This document shows, in pieces, positions 19,758 through 29,296 of a stretch of 64,000 nt of DNA. This stretch comes from Opitutales bacterium (lineage in GTDB: Bacteria; Verrucomicrobiota; Verrucomicrobiia; Opitutales; UBA953), in NCBI GenBank assembly GCA_017531845.1, contig JAFXKI010000003.1, positions 262,354 to 326,353 on the forward strand, read 5' to 3'. The position numbers were made by a program, and so were the translations under genes. The notes beneath the pieces are model-generated. The model saw only the letters and a list, made by a program, of their open reading frames with translations. It had not been told where the DNA came from and ran no database searches. Numbering within the stretch: position 1 is the first letter of the stretch; the number at the start of each line of letters is the position of its first letter.

Positions 19758-20489
19758 TTATTCCTCCGTTGCCGCCAACGCCTCCTCATCATCTCGCGTG
19801 AACGAAATTGCACCGCTGCGATGAACAACGAACCCGGAAACGAAGGGATCTTTTCCGAAATCCACGTCTCCGTTCGACGGATCAATTTGCCCTTCCGCGA
19901 GCATCACGACCGCTTTCGTCATGTAGGTTTGCCCGTTTGAATCAAAAAGATAAAGATACCAACTTTTCTTTCCTTCGCCGAATTTTTGTCCCTTGACTCG
20001 AACATCCGGATCAATCCTCACTTCGGAACTGCCTTCAAGAAGCTGGTTCTCGCTTCGCGTCCGCACACCGGCGGCATTCGGCGGAACGAAATAAACGCCC
20101 TGAGGAAGTGTTACACCTTCCCCGGCGGCATACCAATAATAATCGGCAAGATTCGTTTTATCCGCATTATCGGTCCCGCCAACAATCGGCTGAACGAATC
20201 GCAAATGGCGGTCCAAATCATCCGGCTCGTTGAGGATAAGCACACCCGCGCGAATGTTGAAGCGTTCGTTCACGGCGGGATCGCGATCCGGATTCCCGCC
20301 GAGCAACGCCTTGCTCTGAGCCACGCGAAATTCCGACGAAACAATTCGCCGGGCATCTTCCAAGCCGCGCGGATTTCCCGGACGCAAACCGACGATAACC
20401 GAAGCGACGATTCCGATAATAGCAATCACCACTAAAATTTCAACCAGCGTAAAACCGCGTTTTCCGGAAACCCTGCGCAACATGGACAT
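19758..20489 (-). CDS. GspH-like minor pseudopilin
   Basis: A 243-residue protein whose N-terminus has the canonical prepilin motif 'KRGFTLVEILVVIAIIGIVASVIVG' (cleavage after Gly, Glu at +5). The body, with 'DARRIVSSEFRVAQSKALLGGN', has the helix-then-β pattern of GspH/FimT proteins and of the Verru_Chthon 'D' type. It is 56 bp after the GspG-like gene; the gap holds a perfect, tightly spaced inverted pair of the window-wide word. Confidence 0.82.
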   Translation of the reverse strand: MSMLRRVSGKRGFTLVEILVVIAIIGIVASVIVGLRPGNPRGLEDARRIVSSEFRVAQSKALLGGNPDRDPAVNERFNIRAGVLILNEPDDLDRHLRFVQPIVGGTDNADKTNLADYYWYAAGEGVTLPQGVYFVPPNAAGVRTRSENQLLEGSSEVRIDPDVRVKGQKFGEGKKSWYLYLFDSNGQTYMTKAVVMLAEGQIDPSNGDVDFGKDPFVSGFVVHRSGAISFTRDDEEALAATEE

Positions 20490-20523
20490 TTTTGTTTTTG
20501 TTAAAAAAGATGGAGATTTTCTG

Positions 20524-20541
20524 CGTTCCCGTGCGGGAACG
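20524..20541. repeat. Tightly spaced perfect inverted motif pair
   Basis: cgttcccg and cgggaacg are separated by only two bases (tg), giving an 18-bp palindromic unit in the 56-bp gap between the GspG-like and GspH-like genes. No T-run follows, so it may act as a processing or stability hairpin, or simply as a double uptake-type site. Confidence 0.8.
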
Positions 20542-20545
20542 TAAC

Positions 20546-21157
20546 TTAACGCCAGCTGTAAATGGACTCGTAGTCCTCGCCGTCTTTTTCGGACGTGAAA
20601 ATGATGACGCGACCAAGCATGCCTTTTTCGTTGCTTTCGTCCTCCGTCGCATCGCTCGGCAGGTATTGTTGGGGGATTTCAACACGCCCGTTTCCGGTCG
20701 TATCCATCACGATGTGGATATTGTTGTTTCCGAAACCGTCAACAAGCTTTCCGAACTCCACGTCTCCGCTTGCCTGCGTAAAATCCTCTCCGGAAAATTC
20801 GCAAAACGTTGTCGCCTTGCGGTTGTATTTCGTGCGTTCGGAGCCGGTCAGTTTATCACCGGTTTCCGGGTCTTTTCCGTAGAGGGATTTAACAAACGCT
20901 TCGCTGTTGGATCCGTTCGCGAGATTGAAGTGCGCATCAGAGCCGGAAGGCGTATTCTGCCCAAGCGTCGGATAAAATCCGTAAGTCATTTTGTATTGCT
21001 CGACCGCCGTCACCCACTCGTTAAAGCGAGCTTTTGACTTTGTCTTCGTCAGCGCGTCTTTGGCTCCGCCCGCAACCGGAATCATAATCGCAGCAAGCAA
21101 GCCGATAATGGCGATAACGACGAGAATTTCAATAAGTGTAAAACCGCGTTTTTTCAT
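20546..21157 (-). CDS. GspG-like major pseudopilin
   Basis: A 203-residue protein. The frame is open for another 79 codons upstream, but the ATG at 21157 starts exactly at the leader MKKRGFTLIEILVVIAIIGLLAAIMIP, in which Gly-Phe-Thr-Leu-Ile-Glu is the prepilin-peptidase site. The next part, 'KARFNEWVTAVEQYKMTYGFYPT', matches the GspG helix that ends in a 'G-x-YP' turn. It is the first gene of a minus-strand operon: GspG-, GspH-, PilV/GspI- and PulJ-like genes, then ruvX. No secretion ATPase, platform protein or secretin is present in the window, so those must lie elsewhere. Confidence 0.87.
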   Translation of the reverse strand: MKKRGFTLIEILVVIAIIGLLAAIMIPVAGGAKDALTKTKSKARFNEWVTAVEQYKMTYGFYPTLGQNTPSGSDAHFNLANGSNSEAFVKSLYGKDPETGDKLTGSERTKYNRKATTFCEFSGEDFTQASGDVEFGKLVDGFGNNNIHIVMDTTGNGRVEIPQQYLPSDATEDESNEKGMLGRVIIFTSEKDGEDYESIYSWR

Positions 21158-21266
21158 AAAATGTAAAAAATGAGGGGAGTGGAGTTTTAAGGGGTGAATA
21201 AATGGGGGAAAGCTGTCGTTGATTCTGACAAAATCCCGTCGATTGGCAACGCTTTTTGCGCCGGCT

Positions 21267-21974
21267 TCACGAAGCGTATGCGAAAAAAAACGGCGGTATT
21301 TCGCAGTCGATCTCAACGCGTTTCCGCGTGCGCGGATGCGTGAACGCCAGCTTTTCCGCGTGCAAGGCAAGGCGCGGCGCGTTCCCGCGTCCATACATTT
21401 TGTCGCCGATAAGCGGATGTCCCATTTCGGAAAAATGCACGCGAATCTGGTTTTTACGCCCGGTCAGAAGGCGCACGCGAAGCGAAGTCCAACGCGCAGT
21501 ACGGCGCAAAACCTCGTAGTGCGTTACGGCAAAGCGGGCGCGCGAGCCCTGTGTATTTTCTCCCGCTGTACGCGGAGCGGGCACGCTGCGCACGCGATAA
21601 TTTTCGTCCTCAATAAGCCACGACTCGATTATCCCGAAATCCTTTTCAACATTTCCGCAAACCACGGCGAGATATGTTTTTTCCACTTCGTTCCACGCTT
21701 CGTGAAGTTTTTCCCGAAAAGCAAAAGATTTAGCAAAAACCAAAATCCCGGAAGTCTCACGATCCAGCCGGTTAACAGCGAAAAGCTCCTTCTTCGATTT
21801 CGGATTTCCCTTGCGGAAAAAATGCGTCATCAACGAAAGCGCATTTTTATCCGGCTCGTATCGCGCGGGAACGCTCAGCATTCCCGCCGGCTTATCGATA
21901 ATGACCAGATCCGAATCTTCAAACAAAACACGGATTCCGCGCGGCAAATATTTTTTCGGCGGCGGCTTCGGCAT
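21267..21974 (-). CDS. RluA-family RNA pseudouridine synthase
   Basis: A 235-residue enzyme that isomerises uridine to pseudouridine in rRNA or tRNA. The ATG at 21974 is chosen since it starts the family domain 11 bp after fmt; the open frame further upstream overlaps fmt. The catalytic motif 'NRLDRETSGILVFAKS' (H/N-R-L-D, with the nucleophilic Asp) and 'VLFEDSDLVIIDKPAGMLSVPA' are clear, as are 'LLTGRKNQIRVHFSEMGHPLIGDKMYG'. The His usual in HRLD is Asn here, which is known in some subfamilies. There is no N-terminal S4 domain, so the exact substrate is unsure. Confidence 0.9.
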   Translation of the reverse strand: MPKPPPKKYLPRGIRVLFEDSDLVIIDKPAGMLSVPARYEPDKNALSLMTHFFRKGNPKSKKELFAVNRLDRETSGILVFAKSFAFREKLHEAWNEVEKTYLAVVCGNVEKDFGIIESWLIEDENYRVRSVPAPRTAGENTQGSRARFAVTHYEVLRRTARWTSLRVRLLTGRKNQIRVHFSEMGHPLIGDKMYGRGNAPRLALHAEKLAFTHPRTRKRVEIDCEIPPFFFAYAS

Positions 21975-21985
21975 TTTTATAAAAA

Positions 21986-23008
21986 TCAATTCTTTACCGG
22001 AAGTTCCGATTTTTTCCACGGCGTTTTTTTGGCAAGCGGCATCATCGCGCGGCTCTCCAAAACTGTTCCCGAGGGAATTTTCATTCCGATAAGAAAATCC
22101 CGCGCCGGAAGCATACGCCCGCCCGGGCGTTGCAAAGAATGGATTTGCAGAAAATCCTTGCCGGTCGCGACAAGCAACTCTCCCTTTTTCCACGCCATCA
22201 CCGTGCCGGGCACGGCAGGCTCAAGCTCGGGAACGCACACGGCTTCGACGTGCCCGAGCTTGATTTCCATTCCGTTAAACGGGAACGTGCAACCCGGCCA
22301 CGGAGAAAGCGCACGCGTCCGCGCAGCAATTATTTTCGCCGGAACGGAAAAATCAATTGCCGAATCCGCACGCGAAATCTTACGCGTGTAGGACGCATGC
22401 TTTTCCGGCTGAACAATGCGCTCGGCATCACCGCGAATAATGCGCGGAAGCGTGTCAATCGTGATAAACGTGCATGCCTCGGAAATACGCTCGCGCAAAG
22501 ACGCACGCGTGGAATCATTGTCAAGCGGAATCACGGCACTTCCCACAACGTCGCCCTGATCAAGCGCGGGCACAATGCGTTGTAACGTTACCCCCGTTCC
22601 CGTATCCCCGCTTGCAATCGCCGCTTCAATTGGCGCGGGACCGCGGAAATGCGGCAAAAGCGACGCATGATAATTGAAAAATCCGAGCTTCGGCGCATCA
22701 AGCATGTCCTGCTTCAAAATATGCCCGTAAGCCATCACAAGCCCGATGTCGCACCCGATTTGCTTAAGCCGCGCCACATCTTCCTCTCCGAGTTTTTCCG
22801 GCTGATAAAGCGGAATGTTAAAATCCTTCGCCCACTGCGCAATCGCGTTGGACTGAATTTTTTGCCCGCGCCCCGAAGGTCTGTCCGGTTGCGTATATAT
22901 CGCCTCGATACGCACGAGTGCACGCAACGGCGCGCTAATCAAAGTTTCCAGGACAGGAAGCGCTATCGCGTCCGATCCGAAAAAAACAACTTTTTTAAGC
23001 TCGTTCAT
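21986..23008 (-). CDS. fmt: Methionyl-tRNA formyltransferase
   Basis: A 340-residue enzyme that formylates initiator Met-tRNA using 10-formyl-tetrahydrofolate. The ATG at 23008 begins the family sequence 'NELKKVVFFGSDAIALPVLETL'. The formyltransferase core is present: 'TQPDRPSGRGQKIQ', 'VMAYGHILKQDML' and the catalytic set 'NYHASLLPHFRGPAPIEAAI', with Asn-His and 'GDTGTGVTLQRI...DQGDV' behind. The C-terminal domain begins around residue 210. Overlap-free with the pseudouridine synthase, and likely cotranscribed with it. Confidence 0.95.
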   Translation of the reverse strand: MNELKKVVFFGSDAIALPVLETLISAPLRALVRIEAIYTQPDRPSGRGQKIQSNAIAQWAKDFNIPLYQPEKLGEEDVARLKQIGCDIGLVMAYGHILKQDMLDAPKLGFFNYHASLLPHFRGPAPIEAAIASGDTGTGVTLQRIVPALDQGDVVGSAVIPLDNDSTRASLRERISEACTFITIDTLPRIIRGDAERIVQPEKHASYTRKISRADSAIDFSVPAKIIAARTRALSPWPGCTFPFNGMEIKLGHVEAVCVPELEPAVPGTVMAWKKGELLVATGKDFLQIHSLQRPGGRMLPARDFLIGMKIPSGTVLESRAMMPLAKKTPWKKSELPVKN

Positions 23009-23101
23009 ATTGAGGAGAAATGGTGGAGAAAACAAAAATCAGAAAGAAGGCAGGGAAACCGCGCGAGCCGATTTTCTATCGCTTCCCGCACGGTTTTTCG
23101 A

Positions 23102-26100
23102 TCAGAAAAAGTAATTGAGCCCGACGGAGACTGCGTTGTCACGCTCTCCCGCACGCACCGTTCCCGTGTAATCCACGAAAACTTCCGTGCATTCCGAAAA
23201 CGCCCAATTCAGCGACGCGCCCGCCTCCAATGCGGACGTTTCGTTTTTACGGGAATCAATCACGTATTCCGTGCGCGTTCCCGGCATATAAGCATCAAGC
23301 GAACAAGTATCGTTGCCGAAATCGGCAAGCCACGCCGCCCGCAATTTCAATTGCAGCGTATCGCTGAGCAAAAACGCGGAAGAAAGCCCGACGTTCCCGC
23401 GCACTCCGGCAACGCCGTCAGAATCAACGGAAAGCGAGCCCCCGCCGCCGCTTTCGCTAAACGAACCGACGTGCGAATACGCGGCGGAAAGTCCGGCAAA
23501 AGCGCGAAGTGCGAGCCAACTTTGCGCCCGAAGCGTCACCCCGAACTCCGTCATCACGCCCAAGCGCCAGCCGTCAAAATCGCCGGAATATTCGCCGCGC
23601 GTAGAATCTGCCGAGAAAAACATTCCTGCCGTTCCCGCCGTCCAATCGAACCAATCGTTTTTATAAAGTGCGTAGCCGGACAAACCGTAAGCGGAAGCTT
23701 CCACCTCATGGCGCGTATCGGCGCGCATGTCGTAATTTTCCTCGCTTCCGACAACCGCGAATCCGAGTTCCCATTTTTCAAACGGCACGGATGCTCCGAC
23801 AAGCGCACCAATGCGTTCGGAATCGTAGGCTTCGAAACCTTTGCGTTCCCGCTGTTCTCCGAAAAACGCATTTCCCTGCGCCCAGAAATTGACCGTGCGT
23901 GCATTGAGTTTTTCCGCCATCGCCAATTCTTCCTTGCGTTTGGCTTCGAGCTTCGCGGAAACTTCGCCGCCGCGCTGACGCACTTTCTCAATGTAGCCGC
24001 GCATGTAGGGCGATTGCAGTTTATACGCTCCGTAAAGCTCCGGAGTCAGCGTGCGCGAGGCACCGCGCACGAGCGTTTGGCGCATGAAATCGTAGGTTGC
24101 ATTCAGCGATTCTCTTTGCAAATCACCGTAAAGCGTGCCGTGAAGATTTTCTCCGTTGAGCCCGAGGAAAATCAGTTCTTTTGCCGCCGCATCCCATACG
24201 AAGCGATCCGAAAGCGAGTAGCTTCCTATATCTTCGATTTTTAAATTTTCAAAAATCGTTTCATCATCGATTCCCAAAACAGGAAGCGCATCCTTCGCGA
24301 CAAGCTTTGTCGCGTCAATGCGCACAACACCGTTGTTGAGCTTGATTTTTGTTTCATCGGCGACCGCAGAAAAATCAATCGCGCTGTTAAAAGCCGTAAG
24401 GTCAATCGTTCCCGCAAGAGATTCCGCCGGGTTCCCGTTCGTAAAGCTTGAACCGTCCGCAATTTTTAGCGTCGAATCTTTATTTACGATGAGCGTTCCC
24501 GCGTTGACAATGTTTCCGGAAAGCTCCGTTTCATTGTCGGCGAGAATGCGTCCGTAATTATAAATATTTGAGGAGGAAACTTTCGCTCCGGCGGCAAGCT
24601 TCAACGTCGCGTTCGCCGTTGTTCCCGCCGCACGCGTTGCCGGCAAAGCCGCACCGTAATGGAGATTTATGTCGCCGGAAACCGCAGTTGTTCCGCTCAT
24701 TGTCATCGTCGTGCCGTTGGCGATGTTGACGTTGCCTTCAATTTTCGCAAGCGCAACCGTTCCCGTGCCGGCAACATCTCCCCGAAGCGTCCCCGCTCCG
24801 GCAAGCGCTCCCGTGTTTCCGGCGAAATCCGCCGAGCCGACAAAAGTCGTCGATTCCGTGATTTCGAGTTCGCCGGAAAGCGTGAGCGATTTCGTCTCCG
24901 TTTTTGTAATCGGATTTCCGTTTTCATCCGTGGTGCTTTCCGTCACTTCGCACATTTTGAAGCTTTGGTTTTCGCCGGCGGAGCCAAGCACGGATTTAAC
25001 GTTCCCGCTCACCGTGAATGTTTCAAGCTTCAGCGTTTTTCCGCGTTCGGTTAAAAACGTGCCTCCCCGGAGCAAAATATTTTTCTTCCCCTCAATTTGA
25101 GAACCGGGCGCGAGGTTGAGCGTTACTCCTTCGGAAACGGAAATCCCGGCATCCACTTTCACGGAATCCGCAATTTCAAAACTTCCCCCGTAAACCGTCG
25201 TCGTTTCTTCTCCGGTCGTTTCGTCTTTAATTTTTTCAAAAAATTCCGAAAAAGAAATTTTTGTCGGCGGCTCCGTTGCACTTGCGTCCGAGTAAAGTAC
25301 AAGTTTCCCCGTGCCGGAAATTTTCGCGGAAACGTCGCCTTTTGCCGTGCGGGCGACGTCGACAATGCCGAGCGTCGCGTCGTTCGCGAGCGCAATTTCC
25401 GAGCTTCCCGCTTCGGTGAAAATAAGTTTTTCCGTAACATTAAGCGTTCCCGCGCCGTCGAGGATGAGCGTTCCCGCGCCGACGGAAAGCTGCGCCGCCG
25501 TCAGGCTCGCCGACGCGTCCGCGAAATTAAACGTTGTTCCGTTTTTCACGGAAAACGTTCCTGTGCCGGAAATTTTCGCCGCACCGGAAATTTTTGCTTT
25601 CGCGCCGTCAAAAGCAAGCGTTCCCGCAAGCGTTATTTCGGACGCTGCGTTAAAATTCCAAACGGCGTCGGCTCCCTCAACCTTGAATTGCCCGGCGATT
25701 TCCGCCGTTTTATAGCCGGCGAGTTCTTTTTGAAGCGAAACTTCCGCACCGCTTGCGACGAAAAGTTTTTCGAGCGAAGCAACTTCTCCGCCGAGCGTCG
25801 TTTTTCCGCTTTCGAAATTCATCGAAATTTTTTCGGCGTTCCCGCTTGCAGAAATTTCTCCGAGCGTCAAATCCCCCGCGCCCGTTTTCGTCAGCACCAG
25901 CTCCGCGCCGTCGTCAACCGTGATTTTATCGGTAATCGTTGCAGTTTCGATATCCGTGCGCGAGACACTTCCGTCCTCGTTTTGCGTCAGCTTTGCTTTT
26001 GTATCGAAAATCACGGATACAACGGATTTTGCTTCCGTTCCCGTCGCGACGCCGACGTAAATTCCGTCATTGTTCGTATTTCCGGAAATCCGGGAATTTC

Positions 26101-29086
26101 CGGAAATTTTCAGCGTGCTCGCCGTTTTCGTTCCGGCGTCGACGAAAACCGCGCCGCCGCGCGTTGCGGTGTTATTTTCAATCGTCGCGTTTGTGAGTTC
26201 AACGTTCCCGCCGGCAAGATAAATTGCGCCGCCAAAAGTTTTCCCGTTTGCGCCGCTCGCACTTGCCTTGTTGCCGGAAAGTTTCAGAGTTCCCGCTGTT
26301 TGGCGGAAAGTGCCGCCGACAACGGAAATCGCGCCGCCGCGCGCAACGCCGTCTGCGCCGCTCGCCGTCACGGAATTATTCGTGATTTCATGATCAAAAT
26401 TTCCGTTCACGGAAAACGTTCCGCCCGCAACGGAAATCGCACCGCCGGATGCCAAATCCCTTCCCGCCGCCGAATTTCCGCTCGCGGAAAATATTCCTCC
26501 GATGCGGAGCGTTCCCGTCGAGTAAACGGCACCGCCGGACGCGTTTTTCGGAGCCGCATCGGCGACGCCGCTAGATTCATTTCCGCTTGCCGTAAAATCT
26601 CCGGAAACATCGAAAATCCCTGCCGATTCCACGTAAATCGCGCCGCCGTGAGCATCGCCCAACGCGGCGGCGGAGATATTGTTTGCGTAGAAAGTCCTCG
26701 CGGAAAATATTCCGCCCGCGATATAAACCGCGCCGCCGAAAGCCGCGCCGTTAGTGTCTCCGGAAACAGCCGCGCCGTTAGTGTCGCCGGCGACAGTTGC
26801 CGAGCCGTTTCCGAAAGAAACGTTTTCAAATATCAGCGTTCCCGCCGAGTAAATCGCGCCGCCCGCCGCGCCGGAACGCAAGCCGTTTGCGCCCACTCCG
26901 GAAGCGGATTTCGCGAGCGCGGCACTTGTCGAAAATTCAGTCGTTCCCGAAAAATTCAAAACAGCGGAAGTCTCGGCAAAAATTGTGCCGCCGCGCGCAA
27001 AAGTCGTTCCCGGCGCGGAAGCATCCGTTCCCGCGAGTGCTTGGTTTTGCGCGAATGTCGTTTTCGCAAAATTTTGTTCACCGCCCGCCGAGTAAATCGC
27101 GCCGCCTTGGGCAATGCGCGCAAACACCTTGTTTCCGGAAAAATTCGCCGCACCGAGCGTCAGTTTGCCGGCGCTCTGGAAAATCGCGCCGCCCTGCGCA
27201 AGTCCGTTTTCCTGCCCGGAAGCATTCGCCGTGTTTTCGGAAAATTTCAGCGTTCCCGCCGACGCCAAATCGAGCGTTCCCGCAGCAACGTAAATTGCGC
27301 CGCCCTGAGCGGCGGGAACGATTCCGGCGGTTTGCGCCTCGCCGGAGCCGAGCGCGAGAATCTTTGCGGAATTTTGCTCGAATTTAATCTCCGAAGAAGC
27401 GGCTAACGCCAATTCCGTTTTATCGGAAAGCGAGGCGAGCGCGCCGCCTTGGGCAAAAGTTTTTCCGGAAACGGAATTTTCGGAAAACGCGATTGAGGTC
27501 AAATTTTCGCCGGAAATGACGTTCCCGCCGACAAGCGCGAGCGCGCCGCCCTGAGCGGAAGATTCGACAATTTCCGTTTTCGGATTCGATGCCGTTCCCG
27601 TTGTTTTTTCCGCCGAAAGCCCTTTCGCGGAAACGCAGTTTCCGGTAAAGCTCAGCGTTCCCGCAAGCGTCGCCTGTGCGGTGTGAACTTTTTCTTTGGT
27701 GCCGTCCGGCTTCGTCACGGTTTCCTGTGTTCCCGTGATATAAAACGCGCCGCCGAGAAGCGCGGATCCGCCGAAGTCCGAAGAAATTTTATTGCCTTTA
27801 AAATCAGTTTTTCCAGCAAGCGAAAGCGAAGCACCGGAAAGAACGATTGCCCCGCCGCCGGCAACGCTTTGTTCGGCGCCGAGCGCAAGGGCGTTGTTTT
27901 CAAAAAGAAGCGTCGTTCCCGCGTCAAATTTCGCTTTTGCGTTTTCGCCGAGTTGGAGCGCGCCGCCGAAAGCTTTTCCGCCGGAAACCGTGCTTCGCGC
28001 TTGGTTGCCGGAAAATGTGATGCTTGCGTTTGTCGCATCAAAATAACCGCCGGAAACGGCAACGGCACCGCCCTGTGCATTCGCGCCCGTTGCGAAATTT
28101 CCGGAAAAGTTCAGCGTTGTTGCGGCAACCTGCAAGCCGAATTTCTTTTTCCCGGTCTCATCGGTAACGCTGTCCGGATAAACGGAACTTGAGCTCAGCG
28201 AACCGTCCTTATTCAAGTTTGCGTTGACGATAAAAATCGCGCCGCCCGCCGCCGTTTCTTTTTCGGAAACGGCAGAATTATTTTCAAAAACGGTTTCGCC
28301 GGAACCGGAAACGGCGAGTAGCCCGGAAGCGGAAATCGCGCCGCCGCCCGCAAAATTTTCTGCGCTGCCGAGAGCGACGTTCCCGCGAAACACCACGTTC
28401 CCGGAAGTCGCAGACTCGAGCTTAACAGACTCGAGCTTAATCTCGTCCATAATGTGCGCGGAAACAAGCGCGCCGCCCTGCGCACGGTAATTCGTAAATT
28501 CGTCTGCAACGAGACGGCGGTTTTCCAACAACGTTCCCGCCCCGATATTGAGCGTCGAGAACAGGGAATTGCCCGTTATAAAAACGCGTCCGGTTTTCTT
28601 CGTTTCATCTAACGTTCCCGCGAACTTAATATTTTCGACGGAAAGCGAAGTCCCGCTCAGAAAAAACAGATCTCCGGAGCCCTTGACGTCGGAAGAAATT
28701 TCACTCGAAGAAATCGTAAATCCCGCGCCGGAAAGCTTGCAGCCCGTCGCCGAAACGAAGATTGTGTTGTCCGCGTAAGTGATGTTTTGCGTTCCCGTAA
28801 CACTTCCGTCGGTGTCCTTGATTTCCTCCGTTTGAGTGCGCGTCGTATCAACGAAGATCGCGCCCGAGAGGATGATGTCGGCGTTATCGTGGTAAATTTT
28901 ATCCTTTTCCTCGGTGGTTCCGTCCGGCTGGTATTTTTCGGAAAGAGCGGCGCGCAAACCGGCTTCGTCCGAAACGGAAATTTGCTCACGGGTTCCTTCC
29001 GCAAACGCAGATGAGAAAGAAAGCGTTCCCGCCGCCAAAAGGGTGAAGAGCGACAGCGTGTTTCGGGATGTTGCAAATAAATTCAT
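23102..29086 (-). CDS. Giant Pmp-like autotransporter (type Va secretion)
   Basis: A 1994-residue surface protein. Its frame is open for 227 more codons upstream; the ATG at 29086 is chosen for the signal peptide 'MNLFATSRNTLSLFTLLAAG...AFA'. Residues about 230-1250 contain dozens of 'GGAIY/GGAIS' and 'FSGN/ISGN' units, the hallmark of chlamydial polymorphic-membrane-protein-type β-helices. A second β-helix region follows (about 1250-1700). The last 270-odd residues are an autotransporter barrel ('NFWAQGNAFFGEQRERKGFEAYD', 'VGLNYFF' end with terminal Phe). It probably serves adhesion or surface coating; no protease motif is seen. About 33 copies of the window-wide word lie in the gene, 32 in one orientation, often encoding Ala-Gly-Thr. 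Confidence 0.9.
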   Translation of the reverse strand: MNLFATSRNTLSLFTLLAAGTLSFSSAFAEGTREQISVSDEAGLRAALSEKYQPDGTTEEKDKIYHDNADIILSGAIFVDTTRTQTEEIKDTDGSVTGTQNITYADNTIFVSATGCKLSGAGFTISSSEISSDVKGSGDLFFLSGTSLSVENIKFAGTLDETKKTGRVFITGNSLFSTLNIGAGTLLENRRLVADEFTNYRAQGGALVSAHIMDEIKLESVKLESATSGNVVFRGNVALGSAENFAGGGAISASGLLAVSGSGETVFENNSAVSEKETAAGGAIFIVNANLNKDGSLSSSSVYPDSVTDETGKKKFGLQVAATTLNFSGNFATGANAQGGAVAVSGGYFDATNASITFSGNQARSTVSGGKAFGGALQLGENAKAKFDAGTTLLFENNALALGAEQSVAGGGAIVLSGASLSLAGKTDFKGNKISSDFGGSALLGGAFYITGTQETVTKPDGTKEKVHTAQATLAGTLSFTGNCVSAKGLSAEKTTGTASNPKTEIVESSAQGGALALVGGNVISGENLTSIAFSENSVSGKTFAQGGALASLSDKTELALAASSEIKFEQNSAKILALGSGEAQTAGIVPAAQGGAIYVAAGTLDLASAGTLKFSENTANASGQENGLAQGGAIFQSAGKLTLGAANFSGNKVFARIAQGGAIYSAGGEQNFAKTTFAQNQALAGTDASAPGTTFARGGTIFAETSAVLNFSGTTEFSTSAALAKSASGVGANGLRSGAAGGAIYSAGTLIFENVSFGNGSATVAGDTNGAAVSGDTNGAAFGGAVYIAGGIFSARTFYANNISAAALGDAHGGAIYVESAGIFDVSGDFTASGNESSGVADAAPKNASGGAVYSTGTLRIGGIFSASGNSAAGRDLASGGAISVAGGTFSVNGNFDHEITNNSVTASGADGVARGGAISVVGGTFRQTAGTLKLSGNKASASGANGKTFGGAIYLAGGNVELTNATIENNTATRGGAVFVDAGTKTASTLKISGNSRISGNTNNDGIYVGVATGTEAKSVVSVIFDTKAKLTQNEDGSVSRTDIETATITDKITVDDGAELVLTKTGAGDLTLGEISASGNAEKISMNFESGKTTLGGEVASLEKLFVASGAEVSLQKELAGYKTAEIAGQFKVEGADAVWNFNAASEITLAGTLAFDGAKAKISGAAKISGTGTFSVKNGTTFNFADASASLTAAQLSVGAGTLILDGAGTLNVTEKLIFTEAGSSEIALANDATLGIVDVARTAKGDVSAKISGTGKLVLYSDASATEPPTKISFSEFFEKIKDETTGEETTTVYGGSFEIADSVKVDAGISVSEGVTLNLAPGSQIEGKKNILLRGGTFLTERGKTLKLETFTVSGNVKSVLGSAGENQSFKMCEVTESTTDENGNPITKTETKSLTLSGELEITESTTFVGSADFAGNTGALAGAGTLRGDVAGTGTVALAKIEGNVNIANGTTMTMSGTTAVSGDINLHYGAALPATRAAGTTANATLKLAAGAKVSSSNIYNYGRILADNETELSGNIVNAGTLIVNKDSTLKIADGSSFTNGNPAESLAGTIDLTAFNSAIDFSAVADETKIKLNNGVVRIDATKLVAKDALPVLGIDDETIFENLKIEDIGSYSLSDRFVWDAAAKELIFLGLNGENLHGTLYGDLQRESLNATYDFMRQTLVRGASRTLTPELYGAYKLQSPYMRGYIEKVRQRGGEVSAKLEAKRKEELAMAEKLNARTVNFWAQGNAFFGEQRERKGFEAYDSERIGALVGASVPFEKWELGFAVVGSEENYDMRADTRHEVEASAYGLSGYALYKNDWFDWTAGTAGMFFSADSTRGEYSGDFDGWRLGVMTEFGVTLRAQSWLALRAFAGLSAAYSHVGSFSESGGGGSLSVDSDGVAGVRGNVGLSSAFLLSDTLQLKLRAAWLADFGNDTCSLDAYMPGTRTEYVIDSRKNETSALEAGASLNWAFSECTEVFVDYTGTVRAGERDNAVSVGLNYFF

Positions 29087-29296
29087 ACAAAAAAGATTTA
29101 CGGGAACAAAAAAATCGTGCGGAAATTTTAGCGTTCCCGCCGGTAATCGCAAACCGTAAAAACACGCGGCGGATTCCTGAAAGCGGATTTTTGAAATCCC
29201 CGAAACACACAAACTCAAAATTGACATTTGCCGCCATAAATGCGGATAATTCCACAGAACGGAATTAAAGAACGTCCGTTCGCTTTTCTTAAAATT

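Noticed and set aside
17950-21157. Complete Verru_Chthon cassette
   Set aside because: B-, C- and D-like proteins are plausible, but no large A-type protein follows or precedes them in the window.
25097-27406. Long plus-strand open frame within the autotransporter
   Set aside because: Antisense of the Gly/Ala/Thr-rich repeat gene. The Arg- and Ser-rich translation is a composition artefact, as are similar frames at 22649-24244 and 1024-2133.
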